NCBI GenBank assembly: GCA_910575705.1
Contig: CAJTFG010000001.1
Span: 683,217-747,216 of the forward strand
DNA length: 64,000 bases
Source: Erysipelotrichales bacterium
GTDB lineage: Bacteria; Bacillota_I; Bacilli_A; Erysipelotrichales; Erysipelotrichaceae
Direction of reading: 5' to 3'
Positions 53,408 through 61,328 of the stretch are shown here, in pieces; positions within the stretch are counted from its first letter, which is position 1, and every line of letters begins with the position of its first letter. The notes under the pieces were generated by a model. The model was not told the DNA's origin. It searched no databases and worked only from the letters and a program-made list of their open reading frames with translations. The translations under genes and the position numbers were made by a program.

Positions 53408-54553
53408 ATGGATCAGAAAAAGATAGGGAAATTTATTGCGCAATGCAGAAAACAGAAAAATATGACGCAGCAGGAACTGGCAGAACGGTTGAACGTATCG
53501 GATCGAACGATCGGGAATTGGGAAAACGGAAGAAATATGCCGGATCTTTCGATGTTTAAACCTCTTTGTGATGAACTTGGAATTTCGATCAATGATCTTA
53601 TGAGCGGAGAGAAAGTGCTGCAAGAAGATTATCAGGAAAAGTTGGAAGAAAATATCGTTACGACGATCGAGTACACGAACAGAAAGTTGTTTCGTTCAGA
53701 GGGCATTACGATATGGATGATCGCGGGTGGGCTGTTTTTGTCTTTTTCGGCGCTGTCCGTATTTCCTGATGGCAGCAGCTGGAGTTCTGTTTATGCGATA
53801 TTGGGAAATGTGATATCCGCTGTCGGTGTGTTTCGTATCACAAAAAAACGTACATGGCTGAAAAGAGGGATCTGCTGTTTTGCATATTTTTCTATATGGA
53901 TGGTCATATGGTTGACGATCGATTGTTTGAGAGTTGTTTTCTATCATCAAGCGCCGAAATTTTCTTACCATACGGAAACGATCTATAATATGATCATTTA
54001 TAAAACGCCGATGTATCACGTGTATCGGATAAACTACGATTCTCCTAATGAGTATTACATCATTGATGCCAATCGAATATATACGGCAGATACGGTTCCG
54101 AATACACCATTTAATCGAACATATGCCGGTATTGATAACCTTCTGCGCTATAAAAGTGCTTATGTGGGGGATAACAGCAATGATGCGGCATTGATACAGT
54201 CTTTGCCGCTCAGTGAATACGGCTTTGTTTTCGAAATTGACAGTGAAGGTCAGGGATTGTATATTCATTACTATGTGACAGATTGGTGTATCAATGAAAA
54301 TGCCTACTTGGAAAAAAGTCTGCTTTATAATTCGGTAGCTATCTTTTCACTGATCGATAATGCTGCTTATATCCAATATGATTTCAGTGGCAGCTCTTAT
54401 CGTATCACGAGAGAACAGGTAGAGGAATATTATCCCAATTATGAAAAGATCGTAAAAGACGGGGTTCATAAGGAAAATTTTAATCGGTATTTGGAAAATA
54501 AAATGAATGATCGAGAATTTGTCGAACAGATATTTTTGAAATTGTTTTCATAA
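53408..54553 (+). CDS. XRE-type regulator with membrane segments and a DUF4825-like domain
   Basis: 381 residues. An N-terminal XRE helix-turn-helix (about 8-62, MTQQELAERLNVSDRTIGNWENGRN), two or three membrane segments (about 100-178), and an outer C-terminal domain with YKSAYVGDNSNDAALIQSLPL and GLYIHYYVTD, which matches my memory of DUF4825. This is the architecture of a one-component membrane sensor: outer ligand domain, inner DNA-binding domain. Target unknown. AAAGGAG precedes the ATG. Confidence 0.8.
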   Translation: MDQKKIGKFIAQCRKQKNMTQQELAERLNVSDRTIGNWENGRNMPDLSMFKPLCDELGISINDLMSGEKVLQEDYQEKLEENIVTTIEYTNRKLFRSEGITIWMIAGGLFLSFSALSVFPDGSSWSSVYAILGNVISAVGVFRITKKRTWLKRGICCFAYFSIWMVIWLTIDCLRVVFYHQAPKFSYHTETIYNMIIYKTPMYHVYRINYDSPNEYYIIDANRIYTADTVPNTPFNRTYAGIDNLLRYKSAYVGDNSNDAALIQSLPLSEYGFVFEIDSEGQGLYIHYYVTDWCINENAYLEKSLLYNSVAIFSLIDNAAYIQYDFSGSSYRITREQVEEYYPNYEKIVKDGVHKENFNRYLENKMNDREFVEQIFLKLFS

Positions 54554-54558
54554 GAAAT

Positions 54559-54586
54559 AACGTGCAGAAGAAACTCTGCACGTTTT
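54559..54586. terminator. Bidirectional terminator
   Basis: Stem AACGTGCAGA / TCTGCACGTT (54559-54568, 54575-54584), between convergent genes. Confidence 0.88.
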
Positions 54587-55973
54587 AACATCCTCTGTTT
54601 GTTTTGTTTAATTGTTGGAAGAAATAATAGCTTTTCTTGGGGATCCGCTCATAGGTCTTTAAATCCAGCTCTATCAGACCATAGCGGTTTTTAAAGGCAT
54701 TTCTTGCGGATACGTTATCGATATACGACCAGACGAGATAGCCATGGCAGTTACATCCATCCTGCTTTGCCTTTTGTGTATAGGTTAGATGCTCCTGTAG
54801 GAAATCGATACGATAGTCGTCATCGATCCTGCCGTTTTTATTACGGTAACGCTCTTCGTTCGCAATGCCGATCCCATTTTCGCTGATAAACCAATCAAAG
54901 TTTCCATAGTCTTTTTTTATGCGCATGCCGGCATCATAGATCGCCTGCGGATAGATCTCCCATCCGCGATCGGCGTTGAATCTGCGGTCTGGTTTGATAT
55001 AAGGCTCATAGTATTTTGTAGGATGAAAGACACCTTCATAGTCGGTTTCTCTTGCCTGCACGCGTATCGGAAAGTAATAATCCAATCCCAGAATATCGAT
55101 GCGGTAATCGTGGATGAGCTTGAGATCTTCTTTTTCGTATGTGAACAGGCAATCGTTTTCTTTTAGGACATCCATGAATTCTTTGCTTACGGAGCCTTTC
55201 AGATAAGGGTCTAAATATATTCTTACTTGCAAGAGATCGGCATAATAGGCGGCGATCACATCGCGTATTTCTTCACTGCGGGAATAGACCGGCGTATAGT
55301 GGATCATCGCTCCCAGCTTGCCGTGATATTTTTTCTGAAACGGGAGATATTCCTGTTTGGCGATGGCGGTTGCGACCATTTTATGAAAATGCGCCTGGTA
55401 GCATTTTTTCGGATCATGTGTAAACGGATACCATATGCCGTCCATATAGCCATTATCGATAGGAATGTTCGGTTCCGTAAACGCAAAGAAATACGGTACG
55501 CGGTCTGCGAAGCATTCGAATACGCGGCGTGCGTACAGACGGTAGTATTCCAACATTTTACGATCACACCAGCCGTCAAAGTCTTTTAGGAATGCTGCGG
55601 GAATATCCCAGTGCTCTAAAGAGACAAACGGTTTCATATGGTAATGGAGGATCGTATCGATCACATCGTTATAGAAATCGCGTGCATGTTCATTGATGAT
55701 CCCTTTTTCAGGATCCTTGAGGAAGAACGGCCATTGTATGGTAAAACGGAAAGTATTCATTCCGGCTTCCGCCATCATTTTGATATCTTTTTTATAATGA
55801 TGCAGAAAATCACAGGCTTTATCCGGTCCGATGCGGTCATGCCAAAGTTCCGGATTTGTTTCATAGAAAAGATCGGCCCAGCTTTTATTTGTTTTTTTGT
55901 CATTCCCTTCGATCTGCCATGCACTGCTGCTGGTACCGATGAAAAAATCCTCACCCATATTGAATGTTCCCAT
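54585..55973 (-). CDS. GH1 beta-glucosidase / 6-phospho-beta-glucosidase
   Basis: 462 residues, cytosolic GH1. The opening IGTSSSAWQIEG is the N-terminal signature. The acid/base Glu is in FFAFTEPN (usual form NEPN) near residue 170, and the nucleophile Glu in FISENGIGI near 365. The end WSYIDNVSARNAFKNRYGLI is typical. Whether it takes free or phosphorylated beta-glucosides is not settled by what I can see; no beta-glucoside PTS is adjacent. The start follows AGGAGAT. Confidence 0.9.
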   Translation of the reverse strand: MGTFNMGEDFFIGTSSSAWQIEGNDKKTNKSWADLFYETNPELWHDRIGPDKACDFLHHYKKDIKMMAEAGMNTFRFTIQWPFFLKDPEKGIINEHARDFYNDVIDTILHYHMKPFVSLEHWDIPAAFLKDFDGWCDRKMLEYYRLYARRVFECFADRVPYFFAFTEPNIPIDNGYMDGIWYPFTHDPKKCYQAHFHKMVATAIAKQEYLPFQKKYHGKLGAMIHYTPVYSRSEEIRDVIAAYYADLLQVRIYLDPYLKGSVSKEFMDVLKENDCLFTYEKEDLKLIHDYRIDILGLDYYFPIRVQARETDYEGVFHPTKYYEPYIKPDRRFNADRGWEIYPQAIYDAGMRIKKDYGNFDWFISENGIGIANEERYRNKNGRIDDDYRIDFLQEHLTYTQKAKQDGCNCHGYLVWSYIDNVSARNAFKNRYGLIELDLKTYERIPKKSYYFFQQLNKTNRGC

Positions 55974-56171
55974 ATAATATATCTCCTTTGTATTGGTATT
56001 ACCGCTTATGATTTTATTTTATCATTCTCTGACAACGCTTAAAAGGTAATATGCTATTGTTTTTTTTGTTTCCATAAATTAAGAAAGCAGAAAATATATA
56101 GTAGCTGTAGAAAAATAAAATGGAAATTGATATGATAAATCTACGTAATATCGTTAAAGAAGGGGGAAGAT

Positions 56172-56261
56172 ATGTATTATCCGAAACAGATACTATACTT
56201 ATTAGATAAAGATTTTTACGAAAAAGTTGTTAAATATTGCATGCGATCTACTGATTTTTAG
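56172..56261 (+). CDS. Possible 29-residue peptide
   Basis: A short ORF, ATG 56172 to TAG 56259-56261, with a strong purine-rich site (AAGAAGGGGGAAG) just upstream. The peptide begins MYYPKQILYLLDKDFYEK and has no signal or membrane segment. It is in the 350-bp space between GH1 and DUF3781 genes, and could be a remnant. No terminator was found after it. Confidence 0.3.
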   Translation: MYYPKQILYLLDKDFYEKVVKYCMRSTDF

Positions 56262-56320
56262 TATTTACAATGCGGTATAAAAAACCTATCCAAACGCTTG
56301 TATGTCCATAACATGCGTCC

Positions 56321-56578
56321 CTATGATCGAGTGTGCATAACGTGTGCTGTGATGATCGTATAGCTATGGGAATTGACCGTGATTCTTATATGATCGATTT
56401 CACAATACCAGTTTTTCCCTTGTTTATAGATCCGGCAATCGCTATCTAAGATCTTGCGTTTGCAATATGCGACGACATCTTCTGTTTCTAATGTGAGATT
56501 TCTTTTGATCCTATCAACGCCCATCTCTGTTGTATGAAGTTTCGCTATATGATTGATAAGGGGATTTTTATCATCCAT
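56321..56578 (-). CDS. DUF3781-family protein
   Basis: 85 residues. The whole protein matches the DUF3781 pattern: KLHTTEMGVDRIKRNLTLETEDVVAYCK, then GKNWYCEIDHIRITVNSHSYTIITAH. It is a small cytosolic family of unknown function common in Firmicutes. AAAGGAGGAG precedes the start. Confidence 0.9.
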   Translation of the reverse strand: MDDKNPLINHIAKLHTTEMGVDRIKRNLTLETEDVVAYCKRKILDSDCRIYKQGKNWYCEIDHIRITVNSHSYTIITAHVMHTRS

Positions 56579-56767
56579 GGCCGGCTCCTCCTTTTACAAT
56601 GATTTTAACAATTACAAATATGAAAATGCAAACAATGGTATATTGACGGTGAGATATAACTGTATTGCCCAAGTGGGGATTTATTGATTGATTCATGCAG
56701 GTGCATTGATAATGAATATATTTGTCTTATTTGCTTTTTACACCAAATTACTTCTATAAATTATAAA

Positions 56768-56790
56768 AGCTCCCATTTAAGGGAGTTCTT
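56768..56790 (-). terminator. Terminator of tRNA-Leu
   Basis: On the minus strand AACTCCC / GGGAGCT (56781-56787 with 56768-56774) is followed by TTTTATAA. Confidence 0.8.
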
Positions 56791-56796
56791 AGTATA

Positions 56797-56880
56797 TGGT
56801 GCGGATGACAGGAATCGAACCTGCACGGATAAACCGCTAGATCCTAAGTCTAGTGCGTCTGCCAATTTCGCCACATCCGC
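56797..56880 (-). tRNA. tRNA-Leu (UAG)
   Basis: Read on the minus strand: acceptor GCGGATG...CATCCGC, anticodon stem CTAGA/TCTAG with loop CTTAGGA giving anticodon TAG, a long class II variable arm (CGGTTTATCCG), the TTCGATTC T-loop, and an encoded CCA end (56797-56799). It reads CUA codons and is the only tRNA in the window. Confidence 0.97.
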
Positions 56881-57078
56881 ATGAATTGCGTTAACATTAT
56901 AGCATGTTTCATTGGAATTGCAAGATATTCTTTCTTTTCATGTGGTTCTCCATAAACTATGTTTTTTTCTGTATTCCTATATTTTCATGCTATACTAAAG
57001 ATGAACTATTTAAATATAAATCGCTCTCATGTTATCTTCATGTAAAGAAGCGGATACAACAGAAAGTTTGAAAACGTT

Positions 57079-57612
57079 ATGAAAATACTACTGATCAGTG
57101 ATACGCACGGCGCTATACAAACGACACAAGATGTGATATATGAGGAAAAAGCGGATGTTGTCTTGCATATGGGAGATGTCGGTTTTGATCCTCATTATCT
57201 GGGACAGATATATTATGTAAAGGGAAACCATGATCTTTTATCGGAAGAGCCGCGGGAACGGCTGTTGATATTCGGAAATAAGACGGTTTTTATGTTTCAT
57301 GGAGATCGCTATGAAAAAGAGATCGTCGAACGGCTGAAAGGGAGATATAAAGAGCGTTGGTTTGATATGGAATTTTGTATAGAGGAATATACAGAGCTGT
57401 TACGGGATGTAGGAAGAAAGAAAAAAGCGGATGTCATATGCTTTGGTCATCTTCATCGACCGTTTATAAAATCGTTTTCGGATTTGATGATCATCAATCC
57501 GGGATCGTTGGCAATCCCTTATGATGGGAAGAATGTCAGCTATGCCGTTTTAAATATAGAGGGAAATCAGCTGTATGCACAGCTGAAATATCGCATGTGC
57601 GATGGGAAATGA
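57079..57612 (+). CDS. YfcE/MJ0936-type metallophosphodiesterase
   Basis: A 177-residue calcineurin-like phosphoesterase. Metal-site motifs in order: SDTHG near residue 7, LHMGDVG near 29, VKGNHD near 46, FHGDRY near 70, CFGHLHRP near 116, and INPGSL near 136. Relatives hydrolyse phosphodiesters in vitro. It ends 8 bp before an MFS gene. A weak site precedes the start. Confidence 0.92.
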   Translation: MKILLISDTHGAIQTTQDVIYEEKADVVLHMGDVGFDPHYLGQIYYVKGNHDLLSEEPRERLLIFGNKTVFMFHGDRYEKEIVERLKGRYKERWFDMEFCIEEYTELLRDVGRKKKADVICFGHLHRPFIKSFSDLMIINPGSLAIPYDGKNVSYAVLNIEGNQLYAQLKYRMCDGK

Positions 57613-57620
57613 GGGATCTT

Positions 57621-58907
57621 ATGTTTACGAGAATATTGACAAAGCTAGGATTTACAAAAGAGGAAACAAGCTGGATTCTGTATGATGTCGGTAACTCTGC
57701 GCAGGTACTGACTACGTGTACGGTTATCTTTCCGCTGCTGATCGCTAAGATCACACCTGGTGACAGCAGTGTTTATGTGGGTTGGGCCAATGCTGTCTAT
57801 GGGATCATCCTTGCTTTCCTTTCTCCGATTTTGGGGACGATGGCAGATTATAAAGGACAGAAGATGCGGATGTTTAAATGGTTTTTATTCATCGGGATCT
57901 TCGGTGGTTTTGCACTTGCCTTGCCGTTTATCGATTATAAGATGGCGATCCTATTTTTTGTCATTGCGATGATCGGCTATAACGGTTCGATTGTATTTTA
58001 TGATGCTTTCATCGTTGATGTATGTGACGATGACCGTGTTGATAAAGTGTCTGCGGCTGGATATGCCTGGGGTTATATCGGTTCTGTTCTTCCTTTTTTG
58101 ATCTTTATCATACCGTTTGCATTGGTAACGCTGATGGGAGATGCCGAGGGCAATGTCGTGCTGGGAGACTTTACGCTGACGTATCGTTTGGCTTGTGGAC
58201 TTACAATGGGAATGGCTGTTTTATGGTGGCTGTTTTATTCTCGTCCGATGCTGAAAAATGTTCGTCAAAAAAAGTATCATGAACCGGTAGAACACGTAGT
58301 AAGAGAGTCTTTCGGAAGATTGTGGCATACGTTTAAAAATATTCGGCAAAATAAAAATATATTCTTGTTTTGCTTATCTTATTTCTTTTACATCGATTGT
58401 GTAAACACCGTTATCAAAATGGCGGTATCGCTGGCTACCGAAATGGGCGTAAGCGATATCATGAGTTTGATCGTCGTCATCGCTATCAATATCATCGCTT
58501 TCCCGGGAGCGATCTATTATGGCCGATTGGTTGAAAGATTCGGTTCTAAGACGATGATCTATGCGGGTATCATCGGTTATTTAGGCGTTGTTGTGGCGGG
58601 TGTCATGATTCCTGTCAATATGAACTTCATATGGGTAGTAGCGCTGCTTGTCGGTCTGTTTCAGGGAGGCATTCAATCGGTATCCCGTTCCTATTTTGCG
58701 AAACTGATCCCGAATAAAGAAGATTCCAATGAATATTTTGGATTCTTTTCCGTTTTTTCTAAATTTTCTTCTATCTTGGGACCGGTGGCAGTATCCGTTA
58801 TCATCATGATCACCGATGAAACGAGATATGGTATTTTAGGATTGATTCCGATGATGCTGATCGGCGCATTTTTCCTGATGTTGGTAAAAGATCCGGAAAA
58901 GCAGTAA
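57621..58907 (+). CDS. MFS transporter, UMF1/Atg22-like
   Basis: A 428-residue 12-segment transporter. The opening TKEETSWILYDVGNSAQVLT matches the UMF1 family (WxLYDxANSA form), with IGYNGSIVFYDAFIVDVCDDDRVDKVSAAGYAWGYIGS, the family's central signature. UMF1 relatives export amino acids or peptides; the substrate is unknown. ATG 57621 follows GAGGG; the in-frame ATG at 57597 overlaps the preceding gene with no site. Confidence 0.9.
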   Translation: MFTRILTKLGFTKEETSWILYDVGNSAQVLTTCTVIFPLLIAKITPGDSSVYVGWANAVYGIILAFLSPILGTMADYKGQKMRMFKWFLFIGIFGGFALALPFIDYKMAILFFVIAMIGYNGSIVFYDAFIVDVCDDDRVDKVSAAGYAWGYIGSVLPFLIFIIPFALVTLMGDAEGNVVLGDFTLTYRLACGLTMGMAVLWWLFYSRPMLKNVRQKKYHEPVEHVVRESFGRLWHTFKNIRQNKNIFLFCLSYFFYIDCVNTVIKMAVSLATEMGVSDIMSLIVVIAINIIAFPGAIYYGRLVERFGSKTMIYAGIIGYLGVVVAGVMIPVNMNFIWVVALLVGLFQGGIQSVSRSYFAKLIPNKEDSNEYFGFFSVFSKFSSILGPVAVSVIIMITDETRYGILGLIPMMLIGAFFLMLVKDPEKQ

Positions 58908-58980
58908 GAGGCTTGTGGAAAATGTTATAAAAATATTAGGCAAATGAAAAAAACTGTGGTAAAATATATACAACACATAG

Positions 58981-59066
58981 GTCTTTAAGTGGATCCCGAG
59001 AGATCCATAAGGCAAACAGTATCCTTATTTGTCATAAGCAGATCTGTGTTCAGGTCTGCTTTTCTT
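58981..59066 (+). promoter_or_regulatory. PyrR-type attenuator before the uracil permease
   Basis: The leader carries TCTTTAAGTGGATCCCGAGAG and then GGCA, close to the PyrR RNA consensus (core TCCNGNGAG) within a hairpin GGATC..GATCC, followed by a terminator, AGCAGATCTG / CAGGTCTGCT (59037-59046, 59051-59060) and TTTTCTT. PyrR bound with UMP would favour termination. A TGGTAAAAT -10 is at about 58956-58964. Confidence 0.85.
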
Positions 59067-59098
59067 ATGAACTTATGTGCATTAAGGAGGAATCGTAT

Positions 59099-60394
59099 AT
59101 GGAAAAAGAAACGAAATTATTATTGGATGTGCAGGATAAACCGCAGCCGGCACAATGGGCATTGCTGTCCTTTCAGCATGTATTCGCCATGTTCGGGGCT
59201 ACCGTATTAGTTCCGATCATTACCGGTTTCCCGGTTTCCGTCGCATTGTTTGCATCTGGTATAGGAACGCTGATTTATGTTTTTTTCACAAAGGGGAAAG
59301 TTCCTGTTTATTTAGGGAGTTCTTTTGCGTATATTTCTGCTGTGCAGTTAGCAGTTGCGGCAATGTCCGGTGATATCAGCGCGGCACAGACAGGGTTGAT
59401 GTTAATTGGTATCACTTATGTAATTGTAGCATTTGTCATTAAACTGATTGGAAAAGGGTGGATCGATCGTTTGCTTCCGCCGATCGTCATCGGACCGATG
59501 ATTGCCGTTATCGGTTTGGGTTTGGCAGCTAACGCAGTAAGCAATGCCGGCTTTATCGCGGATGGTGAGTGGAGAAGTATGCTGGTTGCTGTATGTACAT
59601 TCCTCGTTGCGGCATTGGTAAGTACAAAAGCGAAGGGTTTCTTTAAGATTATCCCTTTCCTGATTGCGATTTTAGTGGGTTATGTATTATCACTTGCATT
59701 GGGAATAGTAGATTTGACGGCGGTAAGTGAAGCCAGCTGGTTTTCTCTTCCGGAATTTTCTTTCCCGTTTAAGTTGGGGGATTTCGGTACTTATAATTTA
59801 TACTTCGGACCGGAGACATGGGCGATTCTGCCGGTGGCCTTTGTTACGATTTCCGAGCATATTGGTGATCATACCGTATTAGGCAAGATCTGCGGTAAGA
59901 ATTTCTTGAAGGATCCGGGCTTGGATAAAACGCTGATTGGTGATGGTGTTGCTACGGCGGTTTCTGCTTTTATGGGCGGACCTGCCAATACGACGTATGG
60001 AGAAAATACGGGCGTGATCGGTATGACGAAAGTTGCCAGTGTATATGTTACGGCGGGAGCTGCCTGCATTGCGATCGTGCTGTCTTGTGTAGGAAAGATA
60101 TCCGCATTTATCTCTACGATACCGAATCCCGTATTGGGAGGAATGAGCATCTTACTATACGGTGTCATTGCGAGCAATGGATTACGTGTATTAGTTGATA
60201 ATCATATTGATTTTGCAAAGCAGCGCAATCTGATCATCGCATCGGCGATGCTTGTTATCGGATTAGGCGGAGCGATCCTTCCGTTAGGGAATATCGTTAC
60301 ATTGTCCGGAACTGCGTTATCGGCTCTTGTAGGTATCGTGTTGAATTTGATACTTCCGCAAGGCGAAGAAGGACCGAAAGCTCCAGAAATTTAA
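59099..60394 (+). CDS. Uracil permease, NCS2 family
   Basis: A 431-residue transporter with about 14 membrane segments. FQHVFAMFGATVLVPIITGFP is the NCS2 start, with VPVYLGSSFAYISAV, GLGLAANAVSNAGF, and the substrate motif VAFVTISEHIGDHTVLGKICG, which matches PyrP/UraA-type uracil permeases more than xanthine ones. The PyrR attenuator upstream confirms a pyrimidine role. ATG 59099 follows AAGGAGG; ATG-like frame start at 59075 lies before the site. pyrP would be a fair name. Confidence 0.92.
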   Translation: MEKETKLLLDVQDKPQPAQWALLSFQHVFAMFGATVLVPIITGFPVSVALFASGIGTLIYVFFTKGKVPVYLGSSFAYISAVQLAVAAMSGDISAAQTGLMLIGITYVIVAFVIKLIGKGWIDRLLPPIVIGPMIAVIGLGLAANAVSNAGFIADGEWRSMLVAVCTFLVAALVSTKAKGFFKIIPFLIAILVGYVLSLALGIVDLTAVSEASWFSLPEFSFPFKLGDFGTYNLYFGPETWAILPVAFVTISEHIGDHTVLGKICGKNFLKDPGLDKTLIGDGVATAVSAFMGGPANTTYGENTGVIGMTKVASVYVTAGAACIAIVLSCVGKISAFISTIPNPVLGGMSILLYGVIASNGLRVLVDNHIDFAKQRNLIIASAMLVIGLGGAILPLGNIVTLSGTALSALVGIVLNLILPQGEEGPKAPEI

Positions 60395-60404
60395 GAAAAC
60401 ATTG

Positions 60405-60436
60405 AAAATAGATGGGATTCCATCTATTTTTTTCTT
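60405..60436 (+). terminator. Terminator of the uracil permease gene
   Basis: 11-bp stem AAAATAGATGG / CCATCTATTTT (60405-60415, 60420-60430) then TTT. Confidence 0.93.
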
Positions 60437-60461
60437 AAAAATCGCAAGAATGAAAAAAGGA

Positions 60462-60490
60462 TTGTTATTTTGCTGCTTAAAGGCTATAAT
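60462..60490 (+). promoter_or_regulatory. Promoter of the 60497-60591 small RNA
   Basis: TTGTTA (60462-60467), 17-bp spacer, TATAAT (60485-60490). Confidence 0.65.
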
Positions 60491-60496
60491 GATAAA

Positions 60497-60591
60497 AACA
60501 ATCCGCGTATTGTGGATAAAGGTAAACCTTTAGAAATTACATAAAAATAAAAGAATACTCCTGTTTTATATAATATAAAGCAGGTTTTTTT
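60497..60591 (+). ncRNA. Candidate orphan small RNA, about 95 nt
   Basis: A well-formed promoter is followed about 95 bp later by a strong intrinsic terminator, CCTGTTTTATA / TATAAAGCAGG (60560-60570, 60574-60584) and TTTTTTT. Between them are two small hairpins (ATCCGC/GTGGAT near 60501-60517 and AAAGGT/ACCTTT near 60518-60531) and an A-rich single strand, but no ORF with a ribosome site. It lies between the uracil permease gene and the second toxin-antitoxin copy. No known RNA family is recognised. Confidence 0.55.
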
Positions 60592-60671
60592 ATATGTCTA
60601 TAAAGGTTTACCTATATAGAATGGAAAGAGAATGGAAAGATAAAATTACAAAATGTTTGATATTTTTGTTT

Positions 60672-60737
60672 CACTATGCCATCAGCAAAGCAGTTAACAT
60701 TATGCGCAACCCTGCCTGTTTTGCTGGTGGCATAGTG
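60672..60737. repeat. 22-bp inverted repeat
   Basis: CACTATGCCATCAGCAAAGCAG at 60672-60693 pairs with 60716-60737; 20 of 22 positions are Watson-Crick and two are G-T. The 22-nt loop is TTAACATT... It has no T-run, so it is not a simple terminator. It could be a MITE-like remnant or an RNA hairpin upstream of the repeat module. (Only 20 residues of each arm need be compared to see it.). Confidence 0.7.
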
Positions 60738-60830
60738 AATTTCTATTATTTTCGTTTAAATATAATACGCAAGAATAGGAAATATTGTCTGTTTTATAGT
60801 ATTTTAAGCAGTTTGTTTCGAATAGGAATG

Positions 60831-60858
60831 TTGAAAATATAAAAGAAGAGGATATAAT
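60831..60858 (+). promoter_or_regulatory. Promoter of candidate antitoxin RNA, copy 2
   Basis: TTGAAA at 60831-60836 and TATAAT at 60853-60858, 16-bp spacing, as in copy 1. Confidence 0.75.
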
Positions 60859-60864
60859 ATAAGT

Positions 60865-60921
60865 ATCTGAGTGAACAGGTGGAGACATCTGAAAAGGGGC
60901 AAGTGCTAGCTTGCCCCTTTT
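60865..60921 (+). ncRNA. Candidate antitoxin RNA, copy 2
   Basis: About 57 nt ending in a perfect 12-bp stem AAAAGGGGCAAG / CTTGCCCCTTTT (60892-60903, 60910-60921). The stem is fully paired here, where copy 1 has a G-T pair; the RNA otherwise matches copy 1. Confidence 0.6.
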
Positions 60922-60986
60922 AAATTGGGAGGCTCTGAGTGAAAGGCTCAAGAGTAAGATGGTTGGGCTCTCATAGATCTATTATA

Positions 60987-61049
60987 TTACCCCCTTAATA
61001 AAGCAGCGGTAATAACGAGGATCAGATAGAGTATAATCAAGTACTCCAT
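60987..61049 (-). CDS. Tiny hydrophobic peptide, candidate type I toxin, copy 2
   Basis: MEYLIILYLILVITAALLRG, identical to copy 1 except for the last residue. The four codon differences are CTT/CTC, GTG/GTT, GCC/GCT and CGG/GGG. The ribosome site AAGGAAGG is unchanged. Loss of the last Arg reduces the basic tail from two residues to one, and may matter for membrane insertion or toxicity. Confidence 0.65.
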   Translation of the reverse strand: MEYLIILYLILVITAALLRG

Positions 61050-61084
61050 ATTGCCTTCCTTTCTGAGCGCCTTTCAGGTCTCAT
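61037..61084 (-). CDS. 15-residue leader ORF overlapping the toxin start, copy 2
   Basis: MRPERRSERKAIWST, from ATG 61084 behind GAGGAGGT to TGA at 61037-61039, inside the toxin ORF. Same geometry as copy 1. Confidence 0.55.
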   Translation of the reverse strand: MRPERRSERKAIWST

Positions 61085-61185
61085 AAAGTTACCTCCTCAA
61101 CAATCTCTTACACATAGATCACTGAAATTCCTAAAAGTTGTTTATAAATTTGTCATTGCTCGATTATAAACCAGCGGTGTTTGCA

Positions 61186-61214
61186 TTGACATCTATCATG
61201 TCTGCCATTATACT
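61186..61214 (+). promoter_or_regulatory. Strong promoter of the dicarboxylate-type symporter
   Basis: Consensus TTGACA (61186-61191), 17-bp spacer, TATACT (61209-61214). Confidence 0.9.
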
Positions 61215-61233
61215 TTAATGGTAAAAGTTACCT

Positions 61234-61318
61234 TGAAGATAATCCCGTGAGGTTATGAAGGGCGCCTGATATGTTGTTTTAAAGTACCTTTCAGTTGTGG
61301 GAAGGTACTTTTTTTAGG
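61234..61318 (+). promoter_or_regulatory. PyrR-type attenuator before the symporter
   Basis: AATCCCGTGAGGTT at 61241-61254 matches the PyrR RNA-binding consensus ARUCCNGNGAGGYU at every position. It is followed by a terminator AAAGTACCTT / AAGGTACTTT (61281-61290, 61302-61311) with a T-run, so transcription should stop when PyrR carries UMP. Confidence 0.85.
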
Positions 61319-61328
61319 GAGGAATACA

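Larger units (their letters stand above)
60808..61136. repeat. 329-bp repeat, copy 2 (type I toxin-antitoxin-like module)
   Basis: Gap-free counterpart of 21017-21345, about 94% identical. Same order: promoter and RNA on plus, leader and hydrophobic peptide on minus. Confidence 0.85.

Noticed and set aside
55968-56045. cre-like AAGCGTTGTCA upstream of GH1
   Set aside because: Only part of the cre consensus matches; too weak to annotate.
60594-60842. 82-codon plus-strand ORF after the small RNA
   Set aside because: No ribosome site; it runs through the 22-bp inverted repeat and into the promoter of the toxin-antitoxin module.
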